64,000 nt of DNA from Croceivirga sp. (GCA_028284935.1 JANQQQ010000016.1:150730-214729), one strand, 5' to 3'. Numbered from the stretch's first letter, positions 1 through 8,624 are shown. Program-made: numbers and translations. The notes: generated by a model not told the origin, from the sequence alone.

Positions 1-544
1 GGAAACCCTTTTTTCCATAAATCCGGATAACATTGAAGATCAGATTCGTCTTTTGGGCGGCCCGCCCGTGGTGATTAAATTACAAGAGGGAACCCATGGC
101 CTTGGGGTGATCTTGGCTGAAACCAAGAAATCAGCAAAGTCCATAATAGATACCTTGTATAAAATGGATACCAGCATCCTTCTCCAGCAGTACATCGAAG
201 AGGCCAATGGGGAGGATATTAGAATAATTGTAGTGGGAAGCAAGGTGGTTGCCGCAATGAAACGGAAAAGTGATTTGGACGAGTTTCGCTCCAACGTGCA
301 TAGAGGAGGTGAAACGGAACCAGTGCAACTGTCCTCCAAAGAAAAGTATATCGCGTTAAACGCAACGAAGTACTTAGGCCTTGGGGTTGCAGGGGTGGAT
401 TTGATGCGCTCAAAAAAAGGTCCTGTGCTTATTGAGGTCAACGCTTCTCCAGGACTTAAAGGAATAGAAAGTGCTTCAGGGATCAATGTGGCCAGACACA
501 TCATTCAATTTGTGGAGAGAAATGCATTTAGAAGGAGAAAATAA
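1..544 (+). CDS. rimK: RimK-family ATP-grasp ligase, C-terminal part
   Basis: The reading frame is open from the first bases, so the 5' end lies outside the window; about 180 residues remain. The visible part is the ATP-grasp domain of RimK, which in characterised members adds glutamate residues to the C-terminus of ribosomal protein S6 or to related acceptors. Seen directly: the ATP-binding strand with VVIKLQEGTHGLGV, the GEDIRIIVVG block, and the metal-binding tail LIEVNASPGLKGIE, all in the family order. The gene overlaps the following hydrolase gene by about 23 bp, so the two are probably cotranscribed. The true acceptor cannot be told from sequence; RimK-like ligases vary in substrate. 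Confidence 0.9.
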   Translation, partial: ETLFSINPDNIEDQIRLLGGPPVVIKLQEGTHGLGVILAETKKSAKSIIDTLYKMDTSILLQQYIEEANGEDIRIIVVGSKVVAAMKRKSDLDEFRSNVHRGGETEPVQLSSKEKYIALNATKYLGLGVAGVDLMRSKKGPVLIEVNASPGLKGIESASGINVARHIIQFVERNAFRRRK

Positions 545-1478
545 GACCATTATCATCAATGGTACCAATGTAAAACCTGGGCAAAACAAATTGCTCCCAA
601 TTGAAATTGCGCGTTTGCCCACGGGAACGCTTATTGATATTCCCATACACGTGTTCAATTCAAAAAGAGCAGGCCCTACGATATTGGTCCAAGCTGGATT
701 GCATGGCGACGAAATCAATGGGGTGGAAACCCTTAGGCGAATGTTGGAAAACAATGATTTTGAAATTACCAAAGGGGCAGTTATTGTAGTGCCAATTCTT
801 AATGTCTTTGGATTTATTCATTTTTCCAGGGATGTGCCAGATGGAAAGGATGTCAACCGAAGTTTTCCAGGGAGAAGGACAGGGTCACTGGCCAGTAGGA
901 TTGCCTATCATTATACTAGGGAGATTCTACCCCAAATCGATTTTGGGTTGGATTTGCACACTGGAGGTGCACAGCGCCATAACTTTCCCCAGATGCGTTA
1001 TACTGAGGGAGATGAAACAGGTATGAAATTGGCCACTTTTTTTAATGCCCCGTTCACTTTTCCCTCCAATCTTATTTCAGGCTCTTTCCGAAAAGCGGCT
1101 TTCAAAATGGGGAAGCCTATTGCCGTGTATGAAGCCGGGGAGAGCATGCGATTTGACGAAAACGCGATTGAAATTGGAATTAGGGGAGTACGGAATGTAT
1201 TGATGGGCTTTGGGATGATTGCAAATGATGCGACCAAAAGTGTGGAATCGGTTTCCTTGGAATATAGAAAATGGCTTAGGGCACCAAGAGCAGGAATGTT
1301 TGTGCCGGAAATTAAAAATGGGGAGCACATCAAAAAGGGTAAAATGCTGGGAACAGTTACCGACACTTACGCGAAAAAACACAAAAAAGTCAAAGCCCCG
1401 TTTGATGGATATGTTATCTGTATCAACCATCAGGCCGTGGTAAATCAGGGCGATGCCCTATTTCACGTTGGAAGATAA
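522..1478 (+). CDS. Succinylglutamate desuccinylase/aspartoacylase (AstE/ASPA) family zinc hydrolase
   Basis: A 318-residue M14-type zinc amidohydrolase. The metal-binding pattern is visible as HGDE (H61, E64) and a downstream DLHTG (H146), and E204 in VYEAGE is the likely catalytic base. After the catalytic domain there is a C-terminal beta-rich segment containing APFDGYV and GDALFHVG, as in bacterial desuccinylase-like proteins. I chose the ATG at 522, which follows a GGAGAG ribosome-binding site and overlaps the end of rimK; an in-frame codon at 471 would lie deeper in rimK. The substrate is unknown. The overlap with a RimK ligase suggests it may act on the same amide or peptide product, but that is inference. 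Confidence 0.85.
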   Translation: MHLEGENKTIIINGTNVKPGQNKLLPIEIARLPTGTLIDIPIHVFNSKRAGPTILVQAGLHGDEINGVETLRRMLENNDFEITKGAVIVVPILNVFGFIHFSRDVPDGKDVNRSFPGRRTGSLASRIAYHYTREILPQIDFGLDLHTGGAQRHNFPQMRYTEGDETGMKLATFFNAPFTFPSNLISGSFRKAAFKMGKPIAVYEAGESMRFDENAIEIGIRGVRNVLMGFGMIANDATKSVESVSLEYRKWLRAPRAGMFVPEIKNGEHIKKGKMLGTVTDTYAKKHKKVKAPFDGYVICINHQAVVNQGDALFHVGR

Positions 1479-1913
1479 ATCGGAGACCTTTTTTTTGGCT
1501 TGGCGCTCCTTGATTCGTTGCAAACTCCATTCAATGGCCTTTTCCAGGTCATTGAACTGTTTGATTGAATTTTTAAAGAACATACGCTCCATGACCAAAC
1601 TGGCAAAACTTCCTTTAGTTTCCCCCACGACACAATAGAAATCCAGTTGATGTCGGTTTTTAAAGAATTTGCCCCAATCTGCAGGAACGACGTAATAGTC
1701 GTTGATTCGGTTTGAGATGTAGGCAATGGGCAGGTCTTCACCGAAAACTTCCCTAGCAGCGTCGATGGCTTTTTTACCCATCTCCCACCCAAAGGTTATT
1801 CCCTCATTGAGTTCCCCTATTACGAGACCTTCGAAAAAATAAAATGTCCCGAAGCGGTATTCCCGTATTTCACGAATGTATTTAAAAAAGGGAATGTCCT
1901 TGACCCTTTTCAT
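1458..1913 (-). CDS. Conserved hypothetical protein, 151 aa
   Basis: A small soluble protein with no signal peptide or membrane segment. I do not recognise a named domain. The composition (alternating strands and helices, an aromatic-rich N-terminal half with YRFGTFYFFEGL, a lysine-rich C-terminal helix) would suit a small SpoIIAA/STAS-like alpha/beta fold, but this is only an impression. Its 3' end overlaps the end of the convergent hydrolase gene by about 20 bp. It has no obvious operon partner. Confidence 0.65.
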   Translation of the reverse strand: MKRVKDIPFFKYIREIREYRFGTFYFFEGLVIGELNEGITFGWEMGKKAIDAAREVFGEDLPIAYISNRINDYYVVPADWGKFFKNRHQLDFYCVVGETKGSFASLVMERMFFKNSIKQFNDLEKAIEWSLQRIKERQAKKKVSDLSSNVK

Positions 1914-2056
1914 AGTAGAAAATGTTAGTTGAGTTGGAGCTTTAAAGATACCAAAAAACGTTTGGAATTACTTTAAGAAATAGTAAGGTGTTTACAAGGA
2001 AAAATCCTACTTGAAAGCCTTGAATGCATTCAATTAAAACTATCGAAATTTTTGGC

Positions 2057-2731
2057 TTAGTTGGTTTGTTGGGTATTTTGGGATTGCGCTTTACCAAGAT
2101 AGATGGAGAAGCCCAACCCTAGACTAAATGCATTCGATATCGTTCTAAAGTTGTTATTGTTATCCTCAGTGGCCTTAATCTCAAAATGAGAATACCGCAA
2201 GATTGCATCAAAACTGACTTTTGCACCCAAAGGGACTGCAATACCTGCCCCTCCACCGTAATTGAGAAGATTATTCTTGTCATCATCCAAGTCCCCAAAT
2301 GAGGTGTTCGAAGTACCAATGATGAGTCCGGCCTCAACAAAAGGCAAAACCCTTTTGGTTTGAAAGTAATAACGAAAAAAAGGGCCTCCCCCAATGGTAT
2401 TTGTTTTGACCTCATCAATTACAACGTCTCCTTGGAAAATAAAATCATCTTGTTTGGCAAATCCATAAAAGACCTCCGCGCCAATGACAAAATTATCCAC
2501 CACAAAAAATCCTACCCTCGGAGATAAATTAAAAGATGAGGATTTAATGGGATCTGACTCGAAACTATCACTTTTTGACTTTGTGGACGAAAATGCAAAA
2601 CCATTGGTACTACCACCTATTCCTAGTGCTGACGAAATGGCCACTAGCTTTTTCCCCTTTTCAGTCTGAGCCGATAAGGATAATTGAGCGCAAAAAAATG
2701 CAATGGTCAATGCTAGAAAGAAATTTTTCAT
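2057..2731 (-). CDS. Outer membrane beta-barrel protein, 224 aa
   Basis: Residues 1-21 form a signal peptide ending in LSLSAQ. The mature part is built of amphipathic beta strands separated by polar loops, with strand patterns such as PRVGFFVVDNFVIGAEVFYGF and GPFFRYYFQTKRVLPFVEAGL-like stretches typical of small eight-stranded porin-family barrels (OmpA/OmpW-like fold). It should sit in the outer membrane. It is monocistronic, with a short gap of about 90 bp to the next minus-strand gene. Ligand and function are unknown. Confidence 0.75.
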   Translation of the reverse strand: MKNFFLALTIAFFCAQLSLSAQTEKGKKLVAISSALGIGGSTNGFAFSSTKSKSDSFESDPIKSSSFNLSPRVGFFVVDNFVIGAEVFYGFAKQDDFIFQGDVVIDEVKTNTIGGGPFFRYYFQTKRVLPFVEAGLIIGTSNTSFGDLDDDKNNLLNYGGGAGIAVPLGAKVSFDAILRYSHFEIKATEDNNNNFRTISNAFSLGLGFSIYLGKAQSQNTQQTN

Positions 2732-2824
2732 GATGTTCGATTAGGATTGATTCTTAAAAATAGGTTAAGCTTCGAAAGAAATGAAGTCACGATACATTAA
2801 ATCTACATTAAGAATCAAAGGATA

Positions 2825-3214
2825 TCATTTTTCCATGTTTTTTAATTGAATGCCCAGTGCCTTGGTAGAAAGCTGGACTTCAATTAATGAAAGCACCAGG
2901 GAAACCATTAACAGAAGCAGGCTAATTCCAAAAATGATGTTGGCCCAAACGTTCATTTCCACATAAATCAAGAACATGGAAACCGCGGCCAGTAAAAAAC
3001 AACCAATGGCCGTGGCCTGCATGTTTTTAATAATATTTAGCCGTTTTCTTAGCGATTCAATCTGCCGCTTTAAAGGACTAGCCTTGGTTTCCTCAAATTG
3101 TCCGTGTAACTGGCGAATCAAAGCTGCTATGGCTAAATAACGCGCATTGTAGGCCAACATGGTTAAAGAGACTGCTGGGAAGAGTAATGCCGGAATGGTT
3201 AAGGTGAGCTGCAT
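2825..3214 (-). CDS. DUF2721-family membrane protein
   Basis: A 129-residue protein that matches the DUF2721 pattern: an N-terminal hydrophobic helix (ALLFPAVSLTMLAYNAR), a charged cytoplasmic stretch with the LIRQLHGQ and RRLNII-like motifs, then two further transmembrane helices around residues 68-86 and 90-112. The family is widespread and has no established function. It is followed by the barrel gene on the same strand, with no sign that they work together. Confidence 0.7.
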   Translation of the reverse strand: MQLTLTIPALLFPAVSLTMLAYNARYLAIAALIRQLHGQFEETKASPLKRQIESLRKRLNIIKNMQATAIGCFLLAAVSMFLIYVEMNVWANIIFGISLLLLMVSLVLSLIEVQLSTKALGIQLKNMEK

Positions 3215-3404
3215 ATAAGCCAGAGATTAGGGATGTCAATATAGATACCGAATTTCATCAAATCATATCAGTAGGTAAGGTACTTACAAAATCTCTAAAC
3301 GTGACAAATGACACAAAAACTAAGAGAAATGGAAAAAAATTGTTAAAATATCGCTTATTGTATTAAAAATTACATTATTCATTGTGCTTTTAAAGCTCAG
3401 GTTA
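3215..3404. other. AT-rich intergenic region, no gene seen
   Basis: This AT-rich stretch separates the divergently oriented DUF2721 gene from a candidate small RNA. I see no open frame with a ribosome-binding site and no tRNA cloverleaf. It presumably holds the promoter of the DUF2721 gene and possibly that of the downstream RNA, but no convincing TTG/TAnnTTTG pair could be picked out. Confidence 0.4.
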
Positions 3405-3497
3405 AAAAGCCGTTCTCATTAAAGAACGTTAGCGAAGCAATAACCAACTATTGCAAAAAGTGAGACTCAAAGGAGCCCATAGGCTCCTTTTTTATTT
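3405..3497 (+). ncRNA. Candidate structured small RNA ending in an intrinsic terminator
   Basis: Three consecutive perfect hairpins are packed in about 80 bases with no coding frame: 3411-3416 with 3423-3428 (CGTTCT/AGAACG), 3437-3442 with 3449-3454 (GCAATA/TATTGC, loop ACCAAC), and a 9-bp terminator stem at 3469-3490 followed by a T-rich tract. The upstream limit is arbitrary because no promoter was identified. The order of stem, stem, terminator is what a short trans-acting or housekeeping RNA would show. The 12-mer CAATAACCAACT that spans the middle hairpin recurs at 3909-3920, just before the terminator of the next gene. The alternative is a structured 3' end of an unseen transcript. Confidence 0.4.
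3469..3496 (+). terminator. Rho-independent terminator
   Basis: A perfect 9-bp stem (AAAGGAGCC with GGCTCCTTT) and a 4-base loop CATA are followed directly by a T-rich tail. No protein gene lies immediately upstream on this strand, which is the main reason for proposing a small RNA here. Confidence 0.8.
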
Positions 3498-3624
3498 TTT
3501 AAGATTTTATATTCGAAACAATATTCGCCATTAATTGATAATGTCATTATAATAATTGTTAATAATTGCGAAATTCACTAAAAAATTGTTTATTTATTGC
3601 CAAGTAACCATAAAACTATAAAAA

Positions 3625-3906
3625 ATGGAAGAGTATTTACCGCTCATTATTCAGCTTATTTCTGGAGCTGTTGGCGGAAACCTAGCCGGAAAGCTTTTGC
3701 CAAAATTGGACTTGGGCACCATTGGTAATTCAGTTTCAGGAATTTTGGGAGGAGGACTTGGAGGAACCCTCTTGGGAATGCTTGGCCTTGGAACCGATGG
3801 GGGAATGGACCTTGCTGGAATACTGGGCAGTGTAGCTGGTGGTGGTGTAGGGGGTGGTGTTATTATGGCCATTGTTGGGGCCGTAAAAAGCGCCATGTCC
3901 AAATAA
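3625..3906 (+). CDS. Small glycine-rich membrane protein, 93 aa
   Basis: The protein is dominated by glycine-zipper stretches (ISGAVGGNLAGKLL, SGILGGGLGGTLLGMLG, GSVAGGGVGGGVI) that form two or three hydrophobic helices, with acidic N-terminus MEEYLP and a basic C-terminus AVKSAMSK. Glycine zippers favour tight helix packing or oligomerisation in membranes. It resembles small uncharacterised Bacteroidota proteins and more loosely the GlsB/YeaQ type, but I cannot assign a family. The gene stands alone between a candidate RNA and a strong terminator. Confidence 0.7.
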   Translation: MEEYLPLIIQLISGAVGGNLAGKLLPKLDLGTIGNSVSGILGGGLGGTLLGMLGLGTDGGMDLAGILGSVAGGGVGGGVIMAIVGAVKSAMSK

Positions 3907-3930
3907 AACAATAACCAACTTAAGACCAGG

Positions 3931-3952
3931 GGGCGCTTTGCGCCCTTTTTTT
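3931..3952 (+). terminator. Rho-independent terminator
   Basis: The stem GGGCGC/GCGCCC (3931-3936 with 3940-3945) has loop TTT and a run of seven T. It ends the transcript of the glycine-rich gene; the T run reaches the last codons of the convergent BNR-protein gene. The reverse strand lacks a T tail, so it should act in one direction only. Confidence 0.85.
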
Positions 3953-6900
3953 ATGATTTTATTTTTTTGCCCGCCTCCAGTTGTAATTCACTTTTCTTTA
4001 ATTGCTCGTTCAATTGTTTTACCTCAATCTCAAAGAACTTTTTGTAGGCATTTTGAGCCTTTACAAGACGCTCGTTCAGTACTTGATATACTTCCCGCTG
4101 TTGATCGGTGGGCTTAAAGTCCACTCCAAAACCTCCGATGTCACTGGCCAAAGCACTTAATCGCCCGTACAGTTTCATTGGTGATCGAAAAGCATCTTCA
4201 CGGGCGCCTGTTAAATGAATATCGTACAGGGCGGAAGAAATATTCCTGGCATTATCCATCAATTGTTTTGCTGTTATTTTGTCCTGTCTGCTTTTCAGCT
4301 CAGGTAGAATAGCTTCTAGCTCGGCCCTAATATCTTCAATGTCATTGATCATGGTTACCGCTAGGTTCATGGCATCACGTAACTCCAGGGAAAAAGCGAC
4401 CTGCTCGTTAATATCTTCCAGACTACCTGTTGTGCTGGGATCTTTTAAAACCGTAAGGTCTCTCACGAATTCCTGCGCTCCAATTATCAATTTTACCTTA
4501 TAGGCTCCTGGAACTACCCTTGGTCCAAATTGGCCTCGCCATAAATCCAAATCCCACGTCACTAGGGGACGCCAACCTTCCCCGTTCAATTGTACCCATG
4601 GGCGACCGGGCGGAGTGGTTTTCAAACGGGGTTTGTACGTAGGTTCATAACGAAGGTCCCATACGGTCCGATGCACTCCAGCGGAGTTTTTACCTTTTAA
4701 GGTTCTGACTACTTCGTTCTCTTGGGTCATAATTTGAATTTCAACTTTTTGGTCCGTACTATCTTTTAGCATATAGTTGATATAGGCCCCATAAGCCGGA
4801 TTTTTTCCCGAGTTCATACTAGGCCCATCAGTCTTTATGGCCTGTTGATTTTGAAATCGATAGGCTTCCCGAAGACTGAACAAATGGGCTTCCTTACCAA
4901 AGGACTCATCAAATTCCCGCAAAGCGGAAATATCATCCAAAATATAATACCCACGACCGTAGGTACCTATCACCAAGTCGTCAAAGCGCTCTTGAACTTC
5001 CAACCAATACACCGGCGCGGGGGGTAGGTTGTTGCGAAGTCTTGACCAATGTTCCCCATCATCAAAGCTGAGGTACAATCCGTTGTCCACCCCTAAATAC
5101 AGCATGCCCTCCCGTTTAGGGTCTTCTTTGATAACGTGCGCAAAACTATGTACTGATTTGGGTACCGATCTACTAATGAACTTCCACGACTGACCGTAAT
5201 CTTCCGTTTTGTATACATAGGGGTCAAAATCACCCATTTGGTGCAAATCTACGGTGATGTACACCGTTCCCTTTTTAAAACGCGATGGTTCAATATTGGC
5301 GATGGTACCCCACTTAGGAAGATTGGGGATATTACCGGTGACATTCGTCCAGTTTTCTCCGCCATCTTTGGTCAATTGCACTTGACCATCATTGCTGCCC
5401 GTCCAAATCAAGCCCGGTTCCAATGGGGATTCCTCAATACTGAACAAGGTGGCCCCATCAAAGGTCATGAGATTGTCAATGGCAATTCCCCCTGAATTTT
5501 GTTGATGGGTTTTATCATTCAAGGTCAAATCGGGACTGATTACCTGCCAACTTTGCCCATCATCGTCACTTTTGTGAACAAATTGACTACCTACATACAC
5601 GCGATGCTTTGTGTGGGGCGAAAAGGATAGCGGAAAATTCCAATGCCAACGGTATTTCAATTTTCCAGGTTCCCAACCATACCCTGCTTCGGGCCAAACC
5701 CGGACATCGCGGGCATGCCCTGTGCTGGCATCATACCGTTGCAACCCACCATCATAACAACCGGACCAGACAATGTTGTTGTCCAATGGGTCCGGTTGGG
5801 CAAAGCCACTTTCGCAACCACCAACCCCCTTCCATAATCCTAATGGGATATAGCCCTGACGACTATTGCTTGGGCCCTTATAGGAATACCCATCTTGCCG
5901 ATTGCCATAGACGTTATAGGGGATTTGGTCGTCGACCGAAACATGATACATTTGAGCAATGGGCAAGACAACGCGTTGGTAGGTTTTACCCCGGTTTAAA
6001 CTAATGCTCGCCCCGCCATCATGGGCGACCATAATTCGATTGGCGTTGGTGGGGTCTATCCAAATGTCATGGTTATCACCCCCAGCACTATATCCGGATG
6101 TATAGGTCTTTCCTCCGTCTTTTGAAATACTGAATTTTACGGAAGCGAAGTAGAGTTCCTCAGGGTCTTCCGTTGAGACCGCCATTCTTGTGTAATAAGG
6201 GGCCCGTTCATTAATGTCGTGGTTGCGACTTTGCAAGGTCCAGGTTTCACCAAAATCTTCGGAGCGATAGAGCGCTGGACTGTCAATTTCAAATAAAGCA
6301 TAAACTACATTGGGGTTGGAGTGCGAAATACCAACGCCCGTTTTCCCCACCGGATTTTCTCTTCCGCCGGGAAGTCCGTTTTCTGAGAGTGCTTTCCAGG
6401 TCGCCCCTCCATCCATCGACCGGTAGATGCCCCCTCCTGGGCCACCGCTTCGCAACCCCCATGTATTGATATGGATAGACCACATCCCCACCAATAATTG
6501 GTCTGGATTTTGGGGATTGAGGGCAATATCAGCTGCTCCCGTGTTTTCATCCACAAATAGGATACGCTCCCAAGATGCTCCACCATCGGTGCTTTTATAT
6601 ACCCCTCTGTCTTGTTGGGGGCCATAGGTATGCCCCAATGCAGCAACGTAAACAATATCCGGGTTTGAGGGATGTACAATAATTCTTCCGATACGTCCGG
6701 TTTTCTCCAGGCCCATTTTTTTCCAAGTTTTACCGGCATCTTCAGATTTGTAAATGCCATCGCCCATGGCGTGGGCGGGGCGTATTACAAAAGTCTCTCC
6801 CGTGCCTGCCCAGACGATATCTGGGTTGGTTGGGGCAATGGCAATGGCACCAATGGAAGAAGCTTCTTGGTCGTCGAAAATGGAGGTCCATGTCACCCCC

Positions 6901-7106
6901 CCATCCGTGGTTTTCCACAATCCACCTGAAGCAGCTCCAATGTAGTTGACCATAGGGTCGCCGGGAATGCCAGCTATGGCTATGGTTCGATTGCCTTCGG
7001 GACCTATAAATCGGAATTTAAACTTGTTGAAAGCAGATAAGTCGGTTTGCGAAAAGGCACAAAAATGTAGGGCAACGGCCAATACAAATAACTTGAATTT
7101 TGTCAT
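3951..7106 (-). CDS. Secreted BNR/Asp-box repeat protein (VPS10/sortilin-like propeller), 1051 aa
   Basis: Residues 1-19 are a signal peptide ending CAFSQ. About ten Asp-box repeats follow (for example TTDGGVTW, SEDAGKTW, STDGGASW, SMDGGATW, SEDFGETW, SKDGGKTY, KDGGENW, TEDYGQSW, SFDDGEHW), enough for two large beta-propellers like those of sortilin-type and exo-glucanase (GH74-like) proteins. The last 300 residues are a beta domain followed by a long charged helical region ending KLQ/LEAGKKIKS-like. No T9SS sorting domain is seen at the C-terminus, so it is likely periplasmic or surface-attached in another way. Flavobacteria often carry such proteins; substrate and activity are unknown. Confidence 0.85.
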   Translation of the reverse strand: MTKFKLFVLAVALHFCAFSQTDLSAFNKFKFRFIGPEGNRTIAIAGIPGDPMVNYIGAASGGLWKTTDGGVTWTSIFDDQEASSIGAIAIAPTNPDIVWAGTGETFVIRPAHAMGDGIYKSEDAGKTWKKMGLEKTGRIGRIIVHPSNPDIVYVAALGHTYGPQQDRGVYKSTDGGASWERILFVDENTGAADIALNPQNPDQLLVGMWSIHINTWGLRSGGPGGGIYRSMDGGATWKALSENGLPGGRENPVGKTGVGISHSNPNVVYALFEIDSPALYRSEDFGETWTLQSRNHDINERAPYYTRMAVSTEDPEELYFASVKFSISKDGGKTYTSGYSAGGDNHDIWIDPTNANRIMVAHDGGASISLNRGKTYQRVVLPIAQMYHVSVDDQIPYNVYGNRQDGYSYKGPSNSRQGYIPLGLWKGVGGCESGFAQPDPLDNNIVWSGCYDGGLQRYDASTGHARDVRVWPEAGYGWEPGKLKYRWHWNFPLSFSPHTKHRVYVGSQFVHKSDDDGQSWQVISPDLTLNDKTHQQNSGGIAIDNLMTFDGATLFSIEESPLEPGLIWTGSNDGQVQLTKDGGENWTNVTGNIPNLPKWGTIANIEPSRFKKGTVYITVDLHQMGDFDPYVYKTEDYGQSWKFISRSVPKSVHSFAHVIKEDPKREGMLYLGVDNGLYLSFDDGEHWSRLRNNLPPAPVYWLEVQERFDDLVIGTYGRGYYILDDISALREFDESFGKEAHLFSLREAYRFQNQQAIKTDGPSMNSGKNPAYGAYINYMLKDSTDQKVEIQIMTQENEVVRTLKGKNSAGVHRTVWDLRYEPTYKPRLKTTPPGRPWVQLNGEGWRPLVTWDLDLWRGQFGPRVVPGAYKVKLIIGAQEFVRDLTVLKDPSTTGSLEDINEQVAFSLELRDAMNLAVTMINDIEDIRAELEAILPELKSRQDKITAKQLMDNARNISSALYDIHLTGAREDAFRSPMKLYGRLSALASDIGGFGVDFKPTDQQREVYQVLNERLVKAQNAYKKFFEIEVKQLNEQLKKSELQLEAGKKIKS

Positions 7107-7184
7107 GTTCTAAGTGGGTTGAAAAAACAGTTCTTAAATTTACGGAATAAGATAGGAACCCAATTTTTGAGAAATACCCTTTGC

Positions 7185-8483
7185 ATGAAATACGAACCAA
7201 TTCCCAACCAACTTTTTATTAAGAACCGCCAGAAGTTTACCGCTCAAATGAAGCCGAAAAGCATTGCGGTATTTAACTCCAATGACATTTACCCCATAAG
7301 TGCGGACAGTACTATGCCCTTTGTACAGCATAGCGATATTTTTTATTTAAGTGGAGCGGACCAAGAAGAGACCCTATTGGTGTTGTTTCCAGATGCCATT
7401 GATCGGAAACATCGCGAAATTCTATTTGTTCGCGAGACCAATGAGCACATTGCCGTTTGGGAAGGGGCTAAACTAACGAAGGAACAGGCTACCAATGTTT
7501 CGGGTATTGAAACGGTCTATTGGTTGGACGATTTTAAAAAGGTGTTTTTTGATTTAATGACCGAAGCGGAGACCGTTTATTTCAATACCAATGAACATTA
7601 CAGGCAAGCCGTGGAGACCCAAACCCGAGAAGATCGGTTTATTGAAGTTTGCAAAAAGGAATTTCCAGCCCACCAATGGGCAAAAAGCAATCCCATTTTG
7701 CAAAACATTCGTGGGGTTAAAGAGCCTGAGGAATTGGAGTTGATGCAAACGGCCTGTAACATTACGGAAAAAGGGTTTCGAAAGATTTTACAGTTTACGA
7801 AGCCAGGAGTTTGGGAGTATGAGTTGGAAGCCGAGTACCTATATGAATTCATTAGAAATCGAAGCAAAGGCTTTGCCTATACCCCCATTATCGCATCGGG
7901 CAACAACGCCAATGTACTGCATTATATTGAAAACAACCAACAATGCCAGGACGGTGATTTGATATTGATGGATGTTGGAGCAGAGTATGCGAACTATTCC
8001 AGCGATATGACCAGGACCATTCCGGTCAACGGAAGATTCTCAAAAAGGCAAAAAGACGTATACAATGCCGTACTACGCGTGAAGAAGGAAGCGACAAAAC
8101 TATTGGTTCCGGGAACCCTTTGGGCGGAGTACCACAAAGAAGTGGGCAAGATTATGACTTCGGAATTGTTGGGGTTGGGCTTATTGGATAAAGCGGATAT
8201 TCAAAACGAAAACAAGGATTGGCCGGCCTATAAGAAATACTTTATGCATGGCACCAGTCACCATATTGGATTGGACACCCATGATTATGGAGAACTAAAG
8301 ACCGCAATGAAAGCGAATATGGTCTTTACTGTGGAGCCAGGTATCTATATACCTGATGAAGGTTTCGGTATTCGATTGGAAGATGATGTGGTCATTCAGG
8401 AAAGTGGGGAGCCGCTCAACTTAATGCGAAACATCCCCCTTGAGGCTGAGGAAATTGAGGAATTGATGAATAACCCCCTCTAA
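7185..8483 (+). CDS. pepP: Aminopeptidase P family protein (Xaa-Pro aminopeptidase)
   Basis: A 432-residue M24 metallopeptidase that removes N-terminal residues preceding proline. An N-terminal creatinase-like domain is followed from about residue 170 by the pita-bread catalytic domain. Two-metal ligands are visible: D in MDVGAEY, D in SSDMTRT, H in GTSHHIGLD, E in VEPGIY and E in IRLEDDV. The start at 7185 gives the family N-terminus MKYEPIPNQLF; an in-frame codon at 7119 would add 22 unlikely residues. The gene is probably monocistronic and cytoplasmic. Confidence 0.92.
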   Translation: MKYEPIPNQLFIKNRQKFTAQMKPKSIAVFNSNDIYPISADSTMPFVQHSDIFYLSGADQEETLLVLFPDAIDRKHREILFVRETNEHIAVWEGAKLTKEQATNVSGIETVYWLDDFKKVFFDLMTEAETVYFNTNEHYRQAVETQTREDRFIEVCKKEFPAHQWAKSNPILQNIRGVKEPEELELMQTACNITEKGFRKILQFTKPGVWEYELEAEYLYEFIRNRSKGFAYTPIIASGNNANVLHYIENNQQCQDGDLILMDVGAEYANYSSDMTRTIPVNGRFSKRQKDVYNAVLRVKKEATKLLVPGTLWAEYHKEVGKIMTSELLGLGLLDKADIQNENKDWPAYKKYFMHGTSHHIGLDTHDYGELKTAMKANMVFTVEPGIYIPDEGFGIRLEDDVVIQESGEPLNLMRNIPLEAEEIEELMNNPL

Positions 8484-8533
8484 ATCACCCTAGGGGAACC
8501 TTGTAATATTGTTACTAAATAAAATGCAAATAC

Positions 8534-8600
8534 GGCTCCTCCCCTTAATAAGGGGAGGTGGATGCTGTCACGGACAGCAGACGGAGGGGTTGGTGTGAAG
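8534..8600. repeat. REP-like palindromic intergenic element
   Basis: Two strong hairpins lie back to back: CCTCCCCTT with AAGGGGAGG (8538-8546/8550-8558) and GCTGTC with GACAGC (8564-8569/8573-8578), followed by GGAGGGGTTGG, which can pair with the first strand. The element is much more GC-rich than its surroundings. Elements of this look are common between genes in Bacteroidota chromosomes and are thought to be REP/MITE-like sequences. Only one copy was seen in this window. It may also help end the pepP transcript. Confidence 0.6.
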
Positions 8601-8624
8601 TTTTGAGACAATTAAATTTATGGA

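Noticed and set aside
5609-6004. 131-codon open frame on the plus strand inside the BNR-repeat protein gene
   Set aside because: It lies opposite a long, well-supported coding sequence with clear Asp-box repeats and shows no protein-like pattern.
3951-7106. Type IX secretion sorting domain at the end of the BNR protein
   Set aside because: The C-terminus is a charged helical region without the YPNP-like start or the closing strand pattern of a T9SS domain.
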